DNA of 39,222 nucleotides from Cytophagaceae bacterium (GCA_027485575.1 JAIXQU010000164.1:1-39222), one strand, 5' to 3'. Shown: positions 23,919-33,303, numbered from the stretch's first letter. Translations and numbers: made by a program. The notes: generated by a model from the sequence alone, not told the origin.

Positions 23919-25802
23919 CTACGAACTCTTATAAGCAACCTCGTGATAGGTCTTGATATGTGGCCCCATAAAAACCCTGGCAAAAACCCGGATGATGGAA
24001 AGTCCATCCACCACAAAACACATGGAGACAAAAAAGGCCAGCACAAACTGATCTTCATGAATGTGGGTGTAGAGTAAATCTTCACCTATAAAAGTAGGGG
24101 TAATGGGAAAACCTGTAAGACCCAGACAGGCAATGAGAAATAGTAAGGCTTTTGCAGGATACTCATACACATGGCCATGAAATTGAGACAGGTCGATTTC
24201 GGGTTCTTTGAATTTGACGCGTTTCAAAATACCATAACCCAAAGCGCCACTTACCACAATGCCGCTCAGGTAAATGTAGAGTTGGTTGTAGTCAAAATCG
24301 GCATTCATTCCAATGGCGAGGGCTATCCAGAAATGGCTCATCACAATGAGCAACCAGGTATAAATGATGCTTTTTCGTTCGGCAAAAGATTTCATCACCA
24401 TCATAAATCCAATCATGGCAAAGGTGACAGGTAAATACGCCTTTAATTTATAATGCAACAGGTCTTTGTTGTAAAGCAAATAAAGCGCCACCATATAGGT
24501 AGGAACGAAAAAGTAATACACATTTTTCTCATTCAAAAAGGTGAGCTTTCGAGCCAGCCTTTTAATTGGATTCCAAATGGTTTCGTACATAAATGCATCC
24601 AGATTCCACTCTTTCAGGCATAGTATATAGAGCGTGTTTCTTAAAAAAAAAAAAAAAAACCGGTCTTCCAAACTTTTAAGATGCGGTGAGTAATTGTAAA
24701 ACTGCTCTCTAATCAGGTAACTGACAACAGATGGAGAAACTAAAAGTTGATAAGTCCTTAAAAATGCATTTCCAGCAAAGTGATACAAGGCCAACAATTC
24801 AAAACCGCAGGCTACTTCTATGAAAATAATGCCTATCTGGGCAATTGAAGCATATGCAATCTGGCTTTTAATGGAGGATTGAACCCTGGAAATTCCCGAG
24901 GCAATAATCATAGTTGAAAAGCCAAGAAGGGCAATCAAAACCCTGACAACAAACTGATGTTCCCAGAAAGTATAGGTACGCAACAAAAGAAAAACCCCCA
25001 TGTGCACCGACAGCGAACCGTAAAAAATGGCGCTGGATGGCGTGGGGCCTTCCATGGCTCTGGGCAGCCAGGACGAAAATGGCAATTGGGCAGATTTGGC
25101 AGCGGCCGCAATCAAAATCATAATGGAAATGAAAATACCCACCCAACTGTGGTGCTCCAGGTGAAAAGACACGAGCACGTAGTTGTTCATTTTGTAAAAT
25201 GAAATATTTTCCATCCACAAATAGTGGCTCATCCACATGGCAAGCAGCAATCCAATATCTCCAATCCGATAAATGGAAAAGACCTTAATGGCATTTTTAA
25301 CCGGAAGAAATCTATCTCTGTAAAAGGCAATCAACAGAAAAGATGAAATACCCAGAATTTCCCAGCCTATAAAAAGAGTTTCAAAATTGCCTGAGAAAAC
25401 GGTGATGGTATAACCAAAATAAAAGAATAAAATGGTGTTGAAAAATCGTTTGTAACCTTGCTCCCTATGTAAATAATAGCGGCTGTAAACAACGACCATA
25501 AAGCTCAGGGTAGAACCCACCAGAAAATATGCAGCGGTTATTTTATCAAAATAAAAGTCGATAAAGAACTGATATTCTTCATTTTCATAAATGGTAATGT
25601 CCTTTAAATTCAGATTGGGGTGATTGCTGAAAAGCCAATACATCACAAAGGGAATTCCAAAAAGCATCTGGATGCCAATGGTTGCGGTGGCTACATGAGA
25701 AAGCGTTTTCTCCTTCCCATCTTTCACCAAAAGGCTTACTAAAAAGCCCACTAGCGGAATAAAAACGAAAAAGTGAAGAATGCTGTTTAAGGTGAAGTTC
25801 AT
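23919..25802 (-). CDS. dabB: DabB: proton-channel-like membrane subunit of an inorganic-carbon transporter
   Basis: Related to NuoL/MrpA proton-translocating subunits. The TM5 glutamate is in LFIGWEILGISSFLL (Glu148), and the TM7/TM8 signature is AAKSAQLPFSSWLPRAMEGP followed by TPSSA and SVHMG. About 14 hydrophobic segments are visible in 627 aa. Directly after dabA, the family identity is DabB, the cation-coupling partner in DAB complexes that drive bicarbonate/CO2 accumulation. One oddity is a 17-base homopolymer (24643-24659 on the + strand) encoding five Phe and a Leu at residues 382-387; a slip of one base would truncate the protein. The gap to dabA is 21 bp. Confidence 0.88.
   Translation of the reverse strand: MNFTLNSILHFFVFIPLVGFLVSLLVKDGKEKTLSHVATATIGIQMLFGIPFVMYWLFSNHPNLNLKDITIYENEEYQFFIDFYFDKITAAYFLVGSTLSFMVVVYSRYYLHREQGYKRFFNTILFFYFGYTITVFSGNFETLFIGWEILGISSFLLIAFYRDRFLPVKNAIKVFSIYRIGDIGLLLAMWMSHYLWMENISFYKMNNYVLVSFHLEHHSWVGIFISIMILIAAAAKSAQLPFSSWLPRAMEGPTPSSAIFYGSLSVHMGVFLLLRTYTFWEHQFVVRVLIALLGFSTMIIASGISRVQSSIKSQIAYASIAQIGIIFIEVACGFELLALYHFAGNAFLRTYQLLVSPSVVSYLIREQFYNYSPHLKSLEDRFFFFFLRNTLYILCLKEWNLDAFMYETIWNPIKRLARKLTFLNEKNVYYFFVPTYMVALYLLYNKDLLHYKLKAYLPVTFAMIGFMMVMKSFAERKSIIYTWLLIVMSHFWIALAIGMNADFDYNQLYIYLSGIVVSGALGYGILKRVKFKEPEIDLSQFHGHVYEYPAKALLFLIACLGLTGFPITPTFIGEDLLYTHIHEDQFVLAFFVSMCFVVDGLSIIRVFARVFMGPHIKTYHEVAYKSS
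24643..24659. repeat. A17 homopolymer (T17 in the sense strand) inside dabB
   Basis: Seventeen consecutive A on the + strand, read as TTT codons in dabB, keep the frame exactly as given. No other coding sequence in this window holds a run this long. Such runs are prone to replication slippage and to sequencing error. Confidence 0.9.
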
Positions 25803-25823
25803 AATTGAGAATCCTTGGATGCT

Positions 25824-28331
25824 TTAAATTTTGTCCAGTAAAAAGACCGGGAAATTTTCTTCGTGAGATTCCACCAACTTGTCAATATTGGAAACATGTG
25901 GAAGGTCATTGTTTACAGTTTTATAGGGATGAAATTCTAAATTATGAAAATGGAAAGTTTCCCTGGTTTCGGGATGAACCGCCACCAAAACCACCCATTC
26001 ATTGGCAAACCACTCGAATGTCGCCGGATTCCGACGGATAACATCTGCCACCAGTTCCGGAAAATGCTCTACAACCATCAGAAGCCGGACCGGGTCGTGT
26101 ACTTCTATCATTTGGCTGGGTAAACCTGGCCGCAAATCACCGTCTATTCCATTTGCCACACCGATAAGGCCCATTATATTATGGGGCAATTTGGTTCCTG
26201 CACCAAGTTTCTGATTGTCAACCCTCGAAAAATAATATTCCAGATTGATGCCGCCACAAACAGGCGCAGCCGCATTGAGAATATTGAGTAAATATTTTCC
26301 TTCGGGGTCAATGCTGTAATCATAGGAATTCAGAAAAGAACGCCTGTCAAGAAAAATACCCTTGGAAAGAGCCCTTCTACCCACAATACACATGGCATTT
26401 GTGGCGTGGTTTAGCTCTGGTCGTGGCTCAAAAAGAGAAACTGAACGTACCAATATCTGCTCATGAATTTTTGCCGGACTCAGTTTTGAATTGATGGAAT
26501 CAAATCTTCGGGAACGCTCTTTTGCATTGTAATCCAAGGTTTTGGCAAATGTCATTTCATTTTTTATGTGCAATTCCTGATTGGCTTTGAACAAAGTCTC
26601 AACATCAAAAAATACGATTTCATCCCTTGTGGTGTCTCGAATTGCGCCAACAAACTGCGTATCAGCTGGTATCTCAATTCCCTTTTCTTTCAATATTGAC
26701 CTGACCATGGTATTATTGGCCATGTTGCTAAATACCCTCGCATTTACTGAGCCCGCCCTTCCGCTGCAAGCCCCGCAGTCATAGGCTGCATAATGGGGAT
26801 TGTTTACAGAACTTGCGCCATGTCCAACCATATAAACGATTGGTGCAAAGTCTTTTACAAGGCCGATACTGCGTAAAACATTTTCAACCCGAAATGCCAT
26901 TTCCTCCAGATTAAACCCCAATTGCAAGTCATTCTCTTTGTGTTCCGGATTTTTATTTTCAATAATAAGTGTAGAGTTTTTATCCATGTGCTTCAGCGAA
27001 GAAGCAGTGGCCGGACTCATGCTGGGCTTAAAAATGTTTATGAGAAGCTTGAAAGCCGTCCAGAAACCAATGGTTTGGGTGACAAACCAACCGGAAAAGA
27101 AGTTTTGATTTTTCTTTGAAAAGGTAATGTCAGTTTCCAGTTTTGTGCGAACGCCAACTTCTTTGATGAGGTATTTTGGCGTCATTGGGGCTGGGCAAAC
27201 CTTGGTATAAAATTTCCCGCCTTGTGGTTGGAAATAAAATTCTACACCAAAAAAACCAGGAGTTCCATAGGTTTCAGCATTGGGTTCAAATCGCTCAATG
27301 TATCTTCTGATTGAACATTCCCTATCGTCAATGCAAAAAACGGCCTGAAATGCTTTGGATTCTATTTTTGGCATTTTCACCTTTTCAAGCTGAATGCCAG
27401 CTAAAACCTGGTCGTAAAAACTCCACTCAAAGGCCTTTTGCCAAAGGGAAAGAACAGTATCCAGTTCTGTGATTTCCCTTTTTTCAAACAGGGGTTTCGG
27501 CCTGACTTTTACGCCTTCATTGAGTGGTTTCCATTTTCCATTGAGTCGGATTTCCAGCGTATCAATTTCCAGCAAAAGCTCAAAAATGATAAAATCTTTA
27601 AGACTTATCTTTTTGGGAATGAGCAAGGTTTGGGGAAAATCTTCAACCGTTGAAACCATGCCGGACCAACCCTGGTGTGCAAATTGCTGGTCAAAAATAT
27701 ATTGTTCAAAAAGCGTAGGGTCGCCAACCAACATATTGAGCAATAGCGAAATACCCGTAGATTCATCCTCCAGAAGTTCTTTTGCCTTTTTCGAATCAAA
27801 AAAACTGGAATAACTGTTTTTCTCCAGGTTCCTGATGGAGGCCAAAAAGCCCTTGCCACTGGTCGGAAAATCCCAAATGGAAATGCCCTGGTCGAGATAG
27901 CTTCCAATAATCCGGAATAGCTTTGGCTGAATAAAGGACTCCAAATCTATGTTGAAATGGGTTTTCCAATAAGAGCGCAAAACTCCGATTTTGGGTTCCA
28001 CATTTTCATTATATTCTTTATTGAGCAATCGGTCAAGCCAAATATCCTTTTCTTCTATTCCTTGATTTTCAATAATTACCCGCTCGGTAACCGCAGGGTT
28101 GATTCTACCTGATTGGTACTTTTGTCTATATTCTTTAATATTTAAATAAGTCCTGTAACCGAAAGTATCAGACGCATCTTTTAGCGCCTCAAAAAAGGTT
28201 TCCTTTTGAAAAGCATGTAAAGAATTGTGATGAATAAAATCCTTTAATGGTGCCTGGGCTGGCAGGTAATGTTTTAGTTCGTGGATGAGGTGGTGCTCAT
28301 CAAAAAATCTGATAGAATCGCTCATTTCCAA
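25824..28331 (-). CDS. dabA: DabA: carbonic-anhydrase-like subunit of an inorganic-carbon transporter (DUF2309)
   Basis: Large cytoplasmic, membrane-associated partner of DabB. Its zinc site resembles a beta-carbonic anhydrase. The four expected ligand and catalytic residues are visible: Cys333 and Asp335 in VFCIDDREC, His504 in VGHGASSVNN, and Cys519 in AYDCGACSGRAG, with the His-Cys spacing of 15 as in characterised DabA. The N-terminal HHLIHELKHYLP and FIHHNSLHAF are family-typical. The length of 835 aa is normal. DAB complexes are thought to hydrate CO2 unidirectionally and so trap bicarbonate inside the cell. It sits between a SulP gene (54 bp upstream) and dabB (21 bp downstream). Confidence 0.93.
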   Translation of the reverse strand: MEMSDSIRFFDEHHLIHELKHYLPAQAPLKDFIHHNSLHAFQKETFFEALKDASDTFGYRTYLNIKEYRQKYQSGRINPAVTERVIIENQGIEEKDIWLDRLLNKEYNENVEPKIGVLRSYWKTHFNIDLESFIQPKLFRIIGSYLDQGISIWDFPTSGKGFLASIRNLEKNSYSSFFDSKKAKELLEDESTGISLLLNMLVGDPTLFEQYIFDQQFAHQGWSGMVSTVEDFPQTLLIPKKISLKDFIIFELLLEIDTLEIRLNGKWKPLNEGVKVRPKPLFEKREITELDTVLSLWQKAFEWSFYDQVLAGIQLEKVKMPKIESKAFQAVFCIDDRECSIRRYIERFEPNAETYGTPGFFGVEFYFQPQGGKFYTKVCPAPMTPKYLIKEVGVRTKLETDITFSKKNQNFFSGWFVTQTIGFWTAFKLLINIFKPSMSPATASSLKHMDKNSTLIIENKNPEHKENDLQLGFNLEEMAFRVENVLRSIGLVKDFAPIVYMVGHGASSVNNPHYAAYDCGACSGRAGSVNARVFSNMANNTMVRSILKEKGIEIPADTQFVGAIRDTTRDEIVFFDVETLFKANQELHIKNEMTFAKTLDYNAKERSRRFDSINSKLSPAKIHEQILVRSVSLFEPRPELNHATNAMCIVGRRALSKGIFLDRRSFLNSYDYSIDPEGKYLLNILNAAAPVCGGINLEYYFSRVDNQKLGAGTKLPHNIMGLIGVANGIDGDLRPGLPSQMIEVHDPVRLLMVVEHFPELVADVIRRNPATFEWFANEWVVLVAVHPETRETFHFHNLEFHPYKTVNNDLPHVSNIDKLVESHEENFPVFLLDKI

Positions 28332-28385
28332 TCTGTTAGAATTTTTTAAATTAAAACCCTTTAGTTTTAGGTTGAAATTCCCACA

Positions 28386-29978
28386 TCAAACCTGAACTCT
28401 TTTTCTGGTGGCCATGGTATGGTCAGAAAAGGTCTCATGATTTTCCAGCCCAATCATTTTTATGGTACCACCTGAAGCCCTATATTCCTGCTTAAACTGA
28501 TGAATACTTTCCATCACATTGTGGTCAACTAAAGTAGTTTTGGAGAAATCTATAGTTACGTTCATTTTTAATGGAATAGCCTCCAACCTACTTTTTATTC
28601 CCAGGAAATTGGTGAAGATGGCTGCTTTTTCTACGGTCAGAATATAATCTTTCCCATTAAAAGAAACGCTTGCCTGAGCAGTAAACAAAGACCGAAGTGG
28701 GGCTCCATGATACAAATGAATGAGAATTTTCAAAAGGATTCCAGCACCAATTCCAACCAAAAGGTCTTCGTATAAGGTGAAGAAAATGGTGATTAGAAAT
28801 ACAGCCAATTGCTCCTTACCGATTTTAAAAATATGAAAAAACTCTTTTGGGTGAGCGAGTTTGATTCCAACTGTAATTAACATAGCTGCCAAAGCAGTAT
28901 TTGGAATCAACTCAATAAGCGATGCAGCCAGAAGCAAAAAAGAAAGCAAAAAGAAGCCATGAAAGAAATTCGCCCATCTGGTTTTGGCACCATTGGCCAC
29001 ATTTGCCGAACTACGGGCTACTTCAGAAATCATTGGCAATCCACCTAAAATGGCAGCAATTGTATTTCCTATTCCAATAGCTATCAGGTCTTTATTTGCA
29101 TTGGATTTTTGTTTTAAGGGGTCAATCATATCAATGGCCTTAACTGTTAACAAACTTTCAAGGGTGCCTACCAAAGCAAACATGATTACATATTTGATAA
29201 ATGTCCCAGTTTGATAGATTCCTGAAAAGTCCACGTTGACTTTCAGATTGTCAACCAAATTTCCAATATGAACCAAGGCGTATTTTGGCTCAGTGCTATC
29301 AAATTTTAATAACAGTTCAGCTGGAATGGCCACCAGCAAAACAACCAATGGAGCAGGAATTTTTTTCAGAAACTCCACCTTTATATCACTCCAACCCATC
29401 ATAATCCAAAGACTGATAACACCAATTAAACTTGCCTTTGGGTCAAGATTCTGTAGAAATGCAGGTATAGCCATAAACAAACCAAATGGCGATTTACCTT
29501 TTGCAAGAGCTGGGTCAACATCAAGTAAAACAGGGATTTGTTTAAGAATAATGATCATTCCTATGGCTGCCAGCATGCCATGCACCGCAGAAAGCGGAAA
29601 AAAATCGACCAGACGGCCAAGCTTAAAAACGCCAAACAAAATCTGAATTAAGCCTGCTGCAACCATCGCCCCCAACGCCAAATGCCAGCCAGTTTCGCCT
29701 CCTCCAAATTCGGAAACCGCCCCTACAACGATGACAATCAAACCAGCCGCAGGACCTTTAATGGTGAGTTTGGAGCCAGCAAAAAAGCTAACCACCAAAC
29801 CACCGATTATGGCCGTTACCAAACCCATTAAGGGTGGAAACTCAGATGCTTTTGCTATACCCAAGCTTAATGGAAGTGCCAGCAGGAATACAATAAATCC
29901 TGAAATGGCATCAGATGAAAAATTTTCTTTTAGTCCTGCCAATCCGTCTTTTGGCTGGCTATTTATTTGATGACTCAT
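28386..29978 (-). CDS. SulP-family anion transporter with STAS domain
   Basis: SLC26/SulP transporter of 530 aa. Ten or more hydrophobic segments are followed by a C-terminal STAS-like region (about residues 440-530) containing MNVTIDFSKTTLVDHNVMES. Family motifs include SGFIVFLLALPLSLGIAKAS and GGLPMISEVARSSANVANGA. SulP members carry sulfate, bicarbonate (BicA), molybdate or dicarboxylates. As first gene of an operon with dabA and dabB, bicarbonate is the likely substrate, but sequence alone does not prove it. The other possibility is that it exports or exchanges another anion. Confidence 0.9.
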   Translation of the reverse strand: MSHQINSQPKDGLAGLKENFSSDAISGFIVFLLALPLSLGIAKASEFPPLMGLVTAIIGGLVVSFFAGSKLTIKGPAAGLIVIVVGAVSEFGGGETGWHLALGAMVAAGLIQILFGVFKLGRLVDFFPLSAVHGMLAAIGMIIILKQIPVLLDVDPALAKGKSPFGLFMAIPAFLQNLDPKASLIGVISLWIMMGWSDIKVEFLKKIPAPLVVLLVAIPAELLLKFDSTEPKYALVHIGNLVDNLKVNVDFSGIYQTGTFIKYVIMFALVGTLESLLTVKAIDMIDPLKQKSNANKDLIAIGIGNTIAAILGGLPMISEVARSSANVANGAKTRWANFFHGFFLLSFLLLAASLIELIPNTALAAMLITVGIKLAHPKEFFHIFKIGKEQLAVFLITIFFTLYEDLLVGIGAGILLKILIHLYHGAPLRSLFTAQASVSFNGKDYILTVEKAAIFTNFLGIKSRLEAIPLKMNVTIDFSKTTLVDHNVMESIHQFKQEYRASGGTIKMIGLENHETFSDHTMATRKRVQV

Positions 29979-30007
29979 TCATTTTAAAAATTATAGTGAT
30001 AAAAATC

Positions 30008-30054
30008 AGCTTTCGAAAAAGCTTTTAAAATCATTTATAGAAAATCAGATTTTC
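30008..30054 (-). promoter_or_regulatory. Two short hairpins upstream of the SulP-dab operon
   Basis: GAAAATC (30040-30046) pairs with GATTTTC (30048-30054) around one base, and AGCTTT (30008-30013) pairs with AAAGCT (30018-30023). They lie between the end of the small exported-protein gene and the SulP start, so they may end the former's transcript or sit in the operon leader. No clear -7 box was seen for the operon. Confidence 0.3.
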
Positions 30055-30084
30055 TTCATGGAAAATAGATATACCTGATTAATT

Positions 30085-30414
30085 TCAAATGATGAGTTTT
30101 TGGTACAATAATAGGAGGTTGATATTCGGACGAATCAACCCATATAGTTTTTTCTCAAATTCAAAGCTTATTGATGAATTCCATTTAAAAACATCATTTA
30201 AAAATAAGGAAGGTAGATTTTTAACCTGGAAATCACTTTCTCCTTCGCAGTCTTCAAGGTTTTCGATAAATACAGGAGCTTCAAAAAGATTGATGCTTCC
30301 CGCTTCCTTTTTTTTACTGGAAAAGGATTTTATACTTTTATTATTTTCAGAACTTTGGTCTGGGAATCCTAAAAGATTGCAGAACAGAAAGATTAATATA
30401 AATATAAAAGGCAT
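30085..30414 (-). CDS. Small exported hypothetical protein
   Basis: 109 aa with a strongly hydrophobic N-terminus (MPFIFILIFLFCNLLGFPDQ) like a signal peptide or membrane anchor, then a Ser/Lys/Glu-rich stretch and a short C-terminal region. No family recognised. An opposite-strand frame of equal length (30089-30421) competes; I prefer this one because it has a plausible export signal and a -7 box 18 bp upstream (TATCTTTG, 30432-30439). The cysteine at residue 12 is not in a good lipobox. Confidence 0.5.
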   Translation of the reverse strand: MPFIFILIFLFCNLLGFPDQSSENNKSIKSFSSKKKEAGSINLFEAPVFIENLEDCEGESDFQVKNLPSLFLNDVFKWNSSISFEFEKKLYGLIRPNINLLLLYQKLII

Positions 30415-30431
30415 TTCTTAGATTCGATATA

Positions 30432-30439
30432 CAAAGATA
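30432..30439 (-). promoter_or_regulatory. Promoter -7 box TATCTTTG for the small exported protein
   Basis: Exact TAnnTTTG match on the minus strand, 18 bp before the ATG at 30414. No good -33 element at the usual distance. Confidence 0.45.
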
Positions 30440-30563
30440 ATAGCAATAAATGCCTTAAAATCTTTTTCCGGAATTTCTAATCGGATTATAACCTATATGA
30501 ACGTGGAATTTAAGGTTTGCTGAAATTATTGGAATAACCCATTAAATTCAGATTGTAGCTCAC

Positions 30564-31682
30564 CTAATCCTTGTAAATAAAATAGTTATTTGGTTTTTTC
30601 TGCAGGTTTTTTAATAGTTTTTCTTTGTCAGAAACCTTGTTTAATGCAGAATTTTTATTCAACATTTCTATCAGAATTTTTTGATAAGTAACCTCCCCAC
30701 CATGGAAGCCATCCATAGTTTCATTGTCATTCGAACCACATTTTGAAACAGTAGAAAAATCATAAAACTCAAAATTATATTGGGTCATAATTTGATTGAG
30801 CCGAATTGGGAGATTTTCCAGGTATTTATAGTTTCCGGAACTGTCCATATGGTCATATACCTTATCAGCGAAGGGTGGTAAAAATCCTATAACATTGATT
30901 TTGTGCTGATTGCAAAAAGACATAAGCTCAACCAGCTTTTCAAATGCTTTTTCATTTGTCTCTTGTCCATATTCAAATCTTTGTTTTCCTTTTTTTATTC
31001 TATCAAAAGTGTTTGAATACTTAAAATCGTTGGCTGTTGAATCGGCATTCATCAATTTTGAGATTTGACCGCCATAAAAAATACTTCCATCATTTCTAAA
31101 TCCTGTATTGTGAAAGTTGGCATTAATTCCAATTCTGTTCTTTGCAGATAAGGTAAAAAAGCGGAAAGGGTCTTCCTTGAAAATCTCACTGATGAATTGT
31201 TTGTACACGTCCGCTTTGGGTAAAAATGTAAAGCTATTTTTCCAATGATTTTCAGGAAGTTCGGTTTGTAGATTGTCCCAATTTGCATTAAACATCCAAT
31301 GGTCCAGACCTATAATCAGATAATGAGGATATTTCTCCTTTGGAATGCTTTTCAAAAAAGGGAGAAAATCATTGACACTGGAAATGGTAAAACCTGCGTT
31401 ATAAAAGCTTGAATCAAACATTTCTTCCCTGAAAGACAAGACCCGTGAAGAGCCAAGTGCCAAGGTAGAATACCTTGGGGCAGATTGAATATTTTTCCAT
31501 TTGATATAGCCGTAGTTATTTTCATTGTAGGCGAATCCGACAAGATCAGGTGATTTATTTTCAATCTCTTTATCGAGAGAATGAAAGTTTTCCCTGGCAT
31601 TCCAAAGCAGGTAGGAGGGAACCCCAATCAACACAATTATGGGTAAGAAGAAGGAGAAAAGGAGGATGAGAAATTTATTCAT
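30564..31682 (-). CDS. SGNH/AlgX-like protein, partner of the MBOAT acyltransferase
   Basis: An N-terminal membrane anchor or signal (FLILLFSFFLPIIVLIGVPS) is followed by a SGNH-type extracytoplasmic domain. The GDS-like block is LALGSSRVLSFREE (Ser near residue 78), and the C-terminal D-x-x-H block is MDGFHGGEVTYQK. These residues form the catalytic triad in AlgX/AlgJ-type O-acetyltransferases. Its start lies 1 bp after the MBOAT stop, so the two are translationally linked. It probably transfers the acyl group, delivered across the membrane by the MBOAT partner, to a polysaccharide. Polymer unknown. Confidence 0.75.
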   Translation of the reverse strand: MNKFLILLFSFFLPIIVLIGVPSYLLWNARENFHSLDKEIENKSPDLVGFAYNENNYGYIKWKNIQSAPRYSTLALGSSRVLSFREEMFDSSFYNAGFTISSVNDFLPFLKSIPKEKYPHYLIIGLDHWMFNANWDNLQTELPENHWKNSFTFLPKADVYKQFISEIFKEDPFRFFTLSAKNRIGINANFHNTGFRNDGSIFYGGQISKLMNADSTANDFKYSNTFDRIKKGKQRFEYGQETNEKAFEKLVELMSFCNQHKINVIGFLPPFADKVYDHMDSSGNYKYLENLPIRLNQIMTQYNFEFYDFSTVSKCGSNDNETMDGFHGGEVTYQKILIEMLNKNSALNKVSDKEKLLKNLQKKPNNYFIYKD

Positions 31683-31683
31683 A

Positions 31684-33120
31684 TCAGAATTGAAAATATA
31701 TGAATTGTTCTTCTGCTCCCGAATTATATAAGATGGTGAAAACCAAAAGATAATAAAAGCCCCATCGGATGGGTTTGGCTAGTTTTTTACCAACTGTGGC
31801 TATTGCAAATTGATTTTCTCTTCCGAGCCATTCGACCCAAATGAAAAATAAAATGTAGAGAAAGAGGGTTTTGGGTAGAATCTGAGGCATTGAAAATAAG
31901 CTCTTTGTGAAAATGCCGGATATGAAGTGGAATGCATGGTTTATATTCTCTGACCTGAAAAAGATCCAGGCGAAGACTGTTAATCCAAAAGTGAGGCAAA
32001 TGGAGGCGAATTCTTTTAGTCCAGGCAGCAATTTTCCTTTTGCTACAATTTCAAGGTTATTCCTGTTTGTATTTAAAATAATGGAAGGCATAATAAACAG
32101 GGCATTCAGAAAACCCCAAACAATAAAAGTCCAGTTGGCTCCATGCCAAAATCCGCTCACAAGAAAAATGATAAAAGTATTCCTGACTTTCATCCATGTT
32201 CCACCTTTGCTTCCTCCGAGTGGAATATACAAGTAGTCTCTAAACCAAGTAGATAATGAAATGTGCCAACGTCGCCAGAATTCGGCAATGTCTCTGGAAA
32301 AATAGGGAAAGGCAAAATTTCGCAATAATTCAATCCCAAAAAGGCGGGCAGTACCTAGCGCTATATCGGAATAGCCTGAGAAGTCACCATAGATTTGAAA
32401 ACTAAAAAACAAGGCCCCAAGTAGCAATGTGCTTCCAGAATAACCATCCGAATTATTAAAGATAAGATTGGCATGTCCGGCACATTGGTCTGCGATGACT
32501 ACTTTTTTGAATAGTCCCCATAGAATTTGCCTTAAGCCATCAACAGCCTTAGAAAAATCAAATGTTCTTTCTTTTTGGATTTGCGGAAGCAAGTGAGTTG
32601 CTCTCTCAATGGGGCCAGCCACCAGAAGTGGAAAAAAACTCACGAAAACCGAATAGTCGATGAAGTTCTTTTCGGCTTTTATTCTATCGTAATAAATATC
32701 AATCACATACGAAAGACCATGGAATGTATAAAATGAAATTCCGACGGGTAATATTACTTTTAAAGTCCAAGGGTTAACCTGCAAGCCAAGTGAAGAAATG
32801 GCCTCAGCAAAAGAGGTGGCAAAAAAGTTGTAATATTTAAAAACACCTAAAAAACCTAAATTCACCAATATACTCAGCCAAAACCAGAACTTTTTTTCCT
32901 TTTGGTTGGGTGCTTCGGCCATTTTCAATCCCGTAAAATAGTCGAGGAGTGTAGAGAATATGAGCAGGAACAAAAACCGCCAATCCCAACATGCATAAAA
33001 AAAATAGCTGGAGACAAGAAGAAGTAAATTTTGACCTTTCAGACTTTTTTTTGTCCAGAACCAATACAGTCCAAAAACTATTGGCAGAAAAACAGCAAAG
33101 CTAAAAGAGTTAAAAAGCAT
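31684..33120 (-). CDS. MBOAT-family O-acyltransferase (AlgI/DltB-like)
   Basis: Polytopic membrane protein of 478 aa. Family blocks are LPVGISFYTFHGLSYVIDIY, LVAGPIERATHLLPQ, FRDYLYIPLGGSKGG and the catalytic-histidine motif SGFWHGANWTF. At least ten hydrophobic segments are visible. It moves acetyl or other acyl groups from a cytoplasmic donor to the outer side of the inner membrane. The SGNH gene follows directly. No glycosyltransferase or polymerase genes adjoin, so the acceptor polymer must be encoded elsewhere. A TAAATTTG box at 33230-33237 (minus strand) might be the promoter, leaving a ~110-nt leader. Confidence 0.92.
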   Translation of the reverse strand: MLFNSFSFAVFLPIVFGLYWFWTKKSLKGQNLLLLVSSYFFYACWDWRFLFLLIFSTLLDYFTGLKMAEAPNQKEKKFWFWLSILVNLGFLGVFKYYNFFATSFAEAISSLGLQVNPWTLKVILPVGISFYTFHGLSYVIDIYYDRIKAEKNFIDYSVFVSFFPLLVAGPIERATHLLPQIQKERTFDFSKAVDGLRQILWGLFKKVVIADQCAGHANLIFNNSDGYSGSTLLLGALFFSFQIYGDFSGYSDIALGTARLFGIELLRNFAFPYFSRDIAEFWRRWHISLSTWFRDYLYIPLGGSKGGTWMKVRNTFIIFLVSGFWHGANWTFIVWGFLNALFIMPSIILNTNRNNLEIVAKGKLLPGLKEFASICLTFGLTVFAWIFFRSENINHAFHFISGIFTKSLFSMPQILPKTLFLYILFFIWVEWLGRENQFAIATVGKKLAKPIRWGFYYLLVFTILYNSGAEEQFIYFQF

Positions 33121-33303
33121 GAATAGGTATTCTTAATGTTGACCAACAGGATGTCGTATTAGTGTTTGAGGATTTATTCAAAGTCCTGTTATACAATAAG
33201 ATGGGCGTGTTTTTACTTTTTTATGAGGGCAAATTTATTAATTAAGCCAGGAAAGTTTTGATGTTTTTTACTTTTCGCATATTCTGAAATTTTTAAAAAC
33301 AAA

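Noticed and set aside
27605-27907. A second long frame inside dabA on the same strand
   Set aside because: It is a shifted frame within a gene whose own frame carries conserved motifs throughout.
30089-30421. A + strand frame of 110 codons opposite the small exported protein
   Set aside because: Composition is rich in Ser/Leu/Asn with no domain, and no -7 box was seen; the minus frame has an export signal and promoter box.
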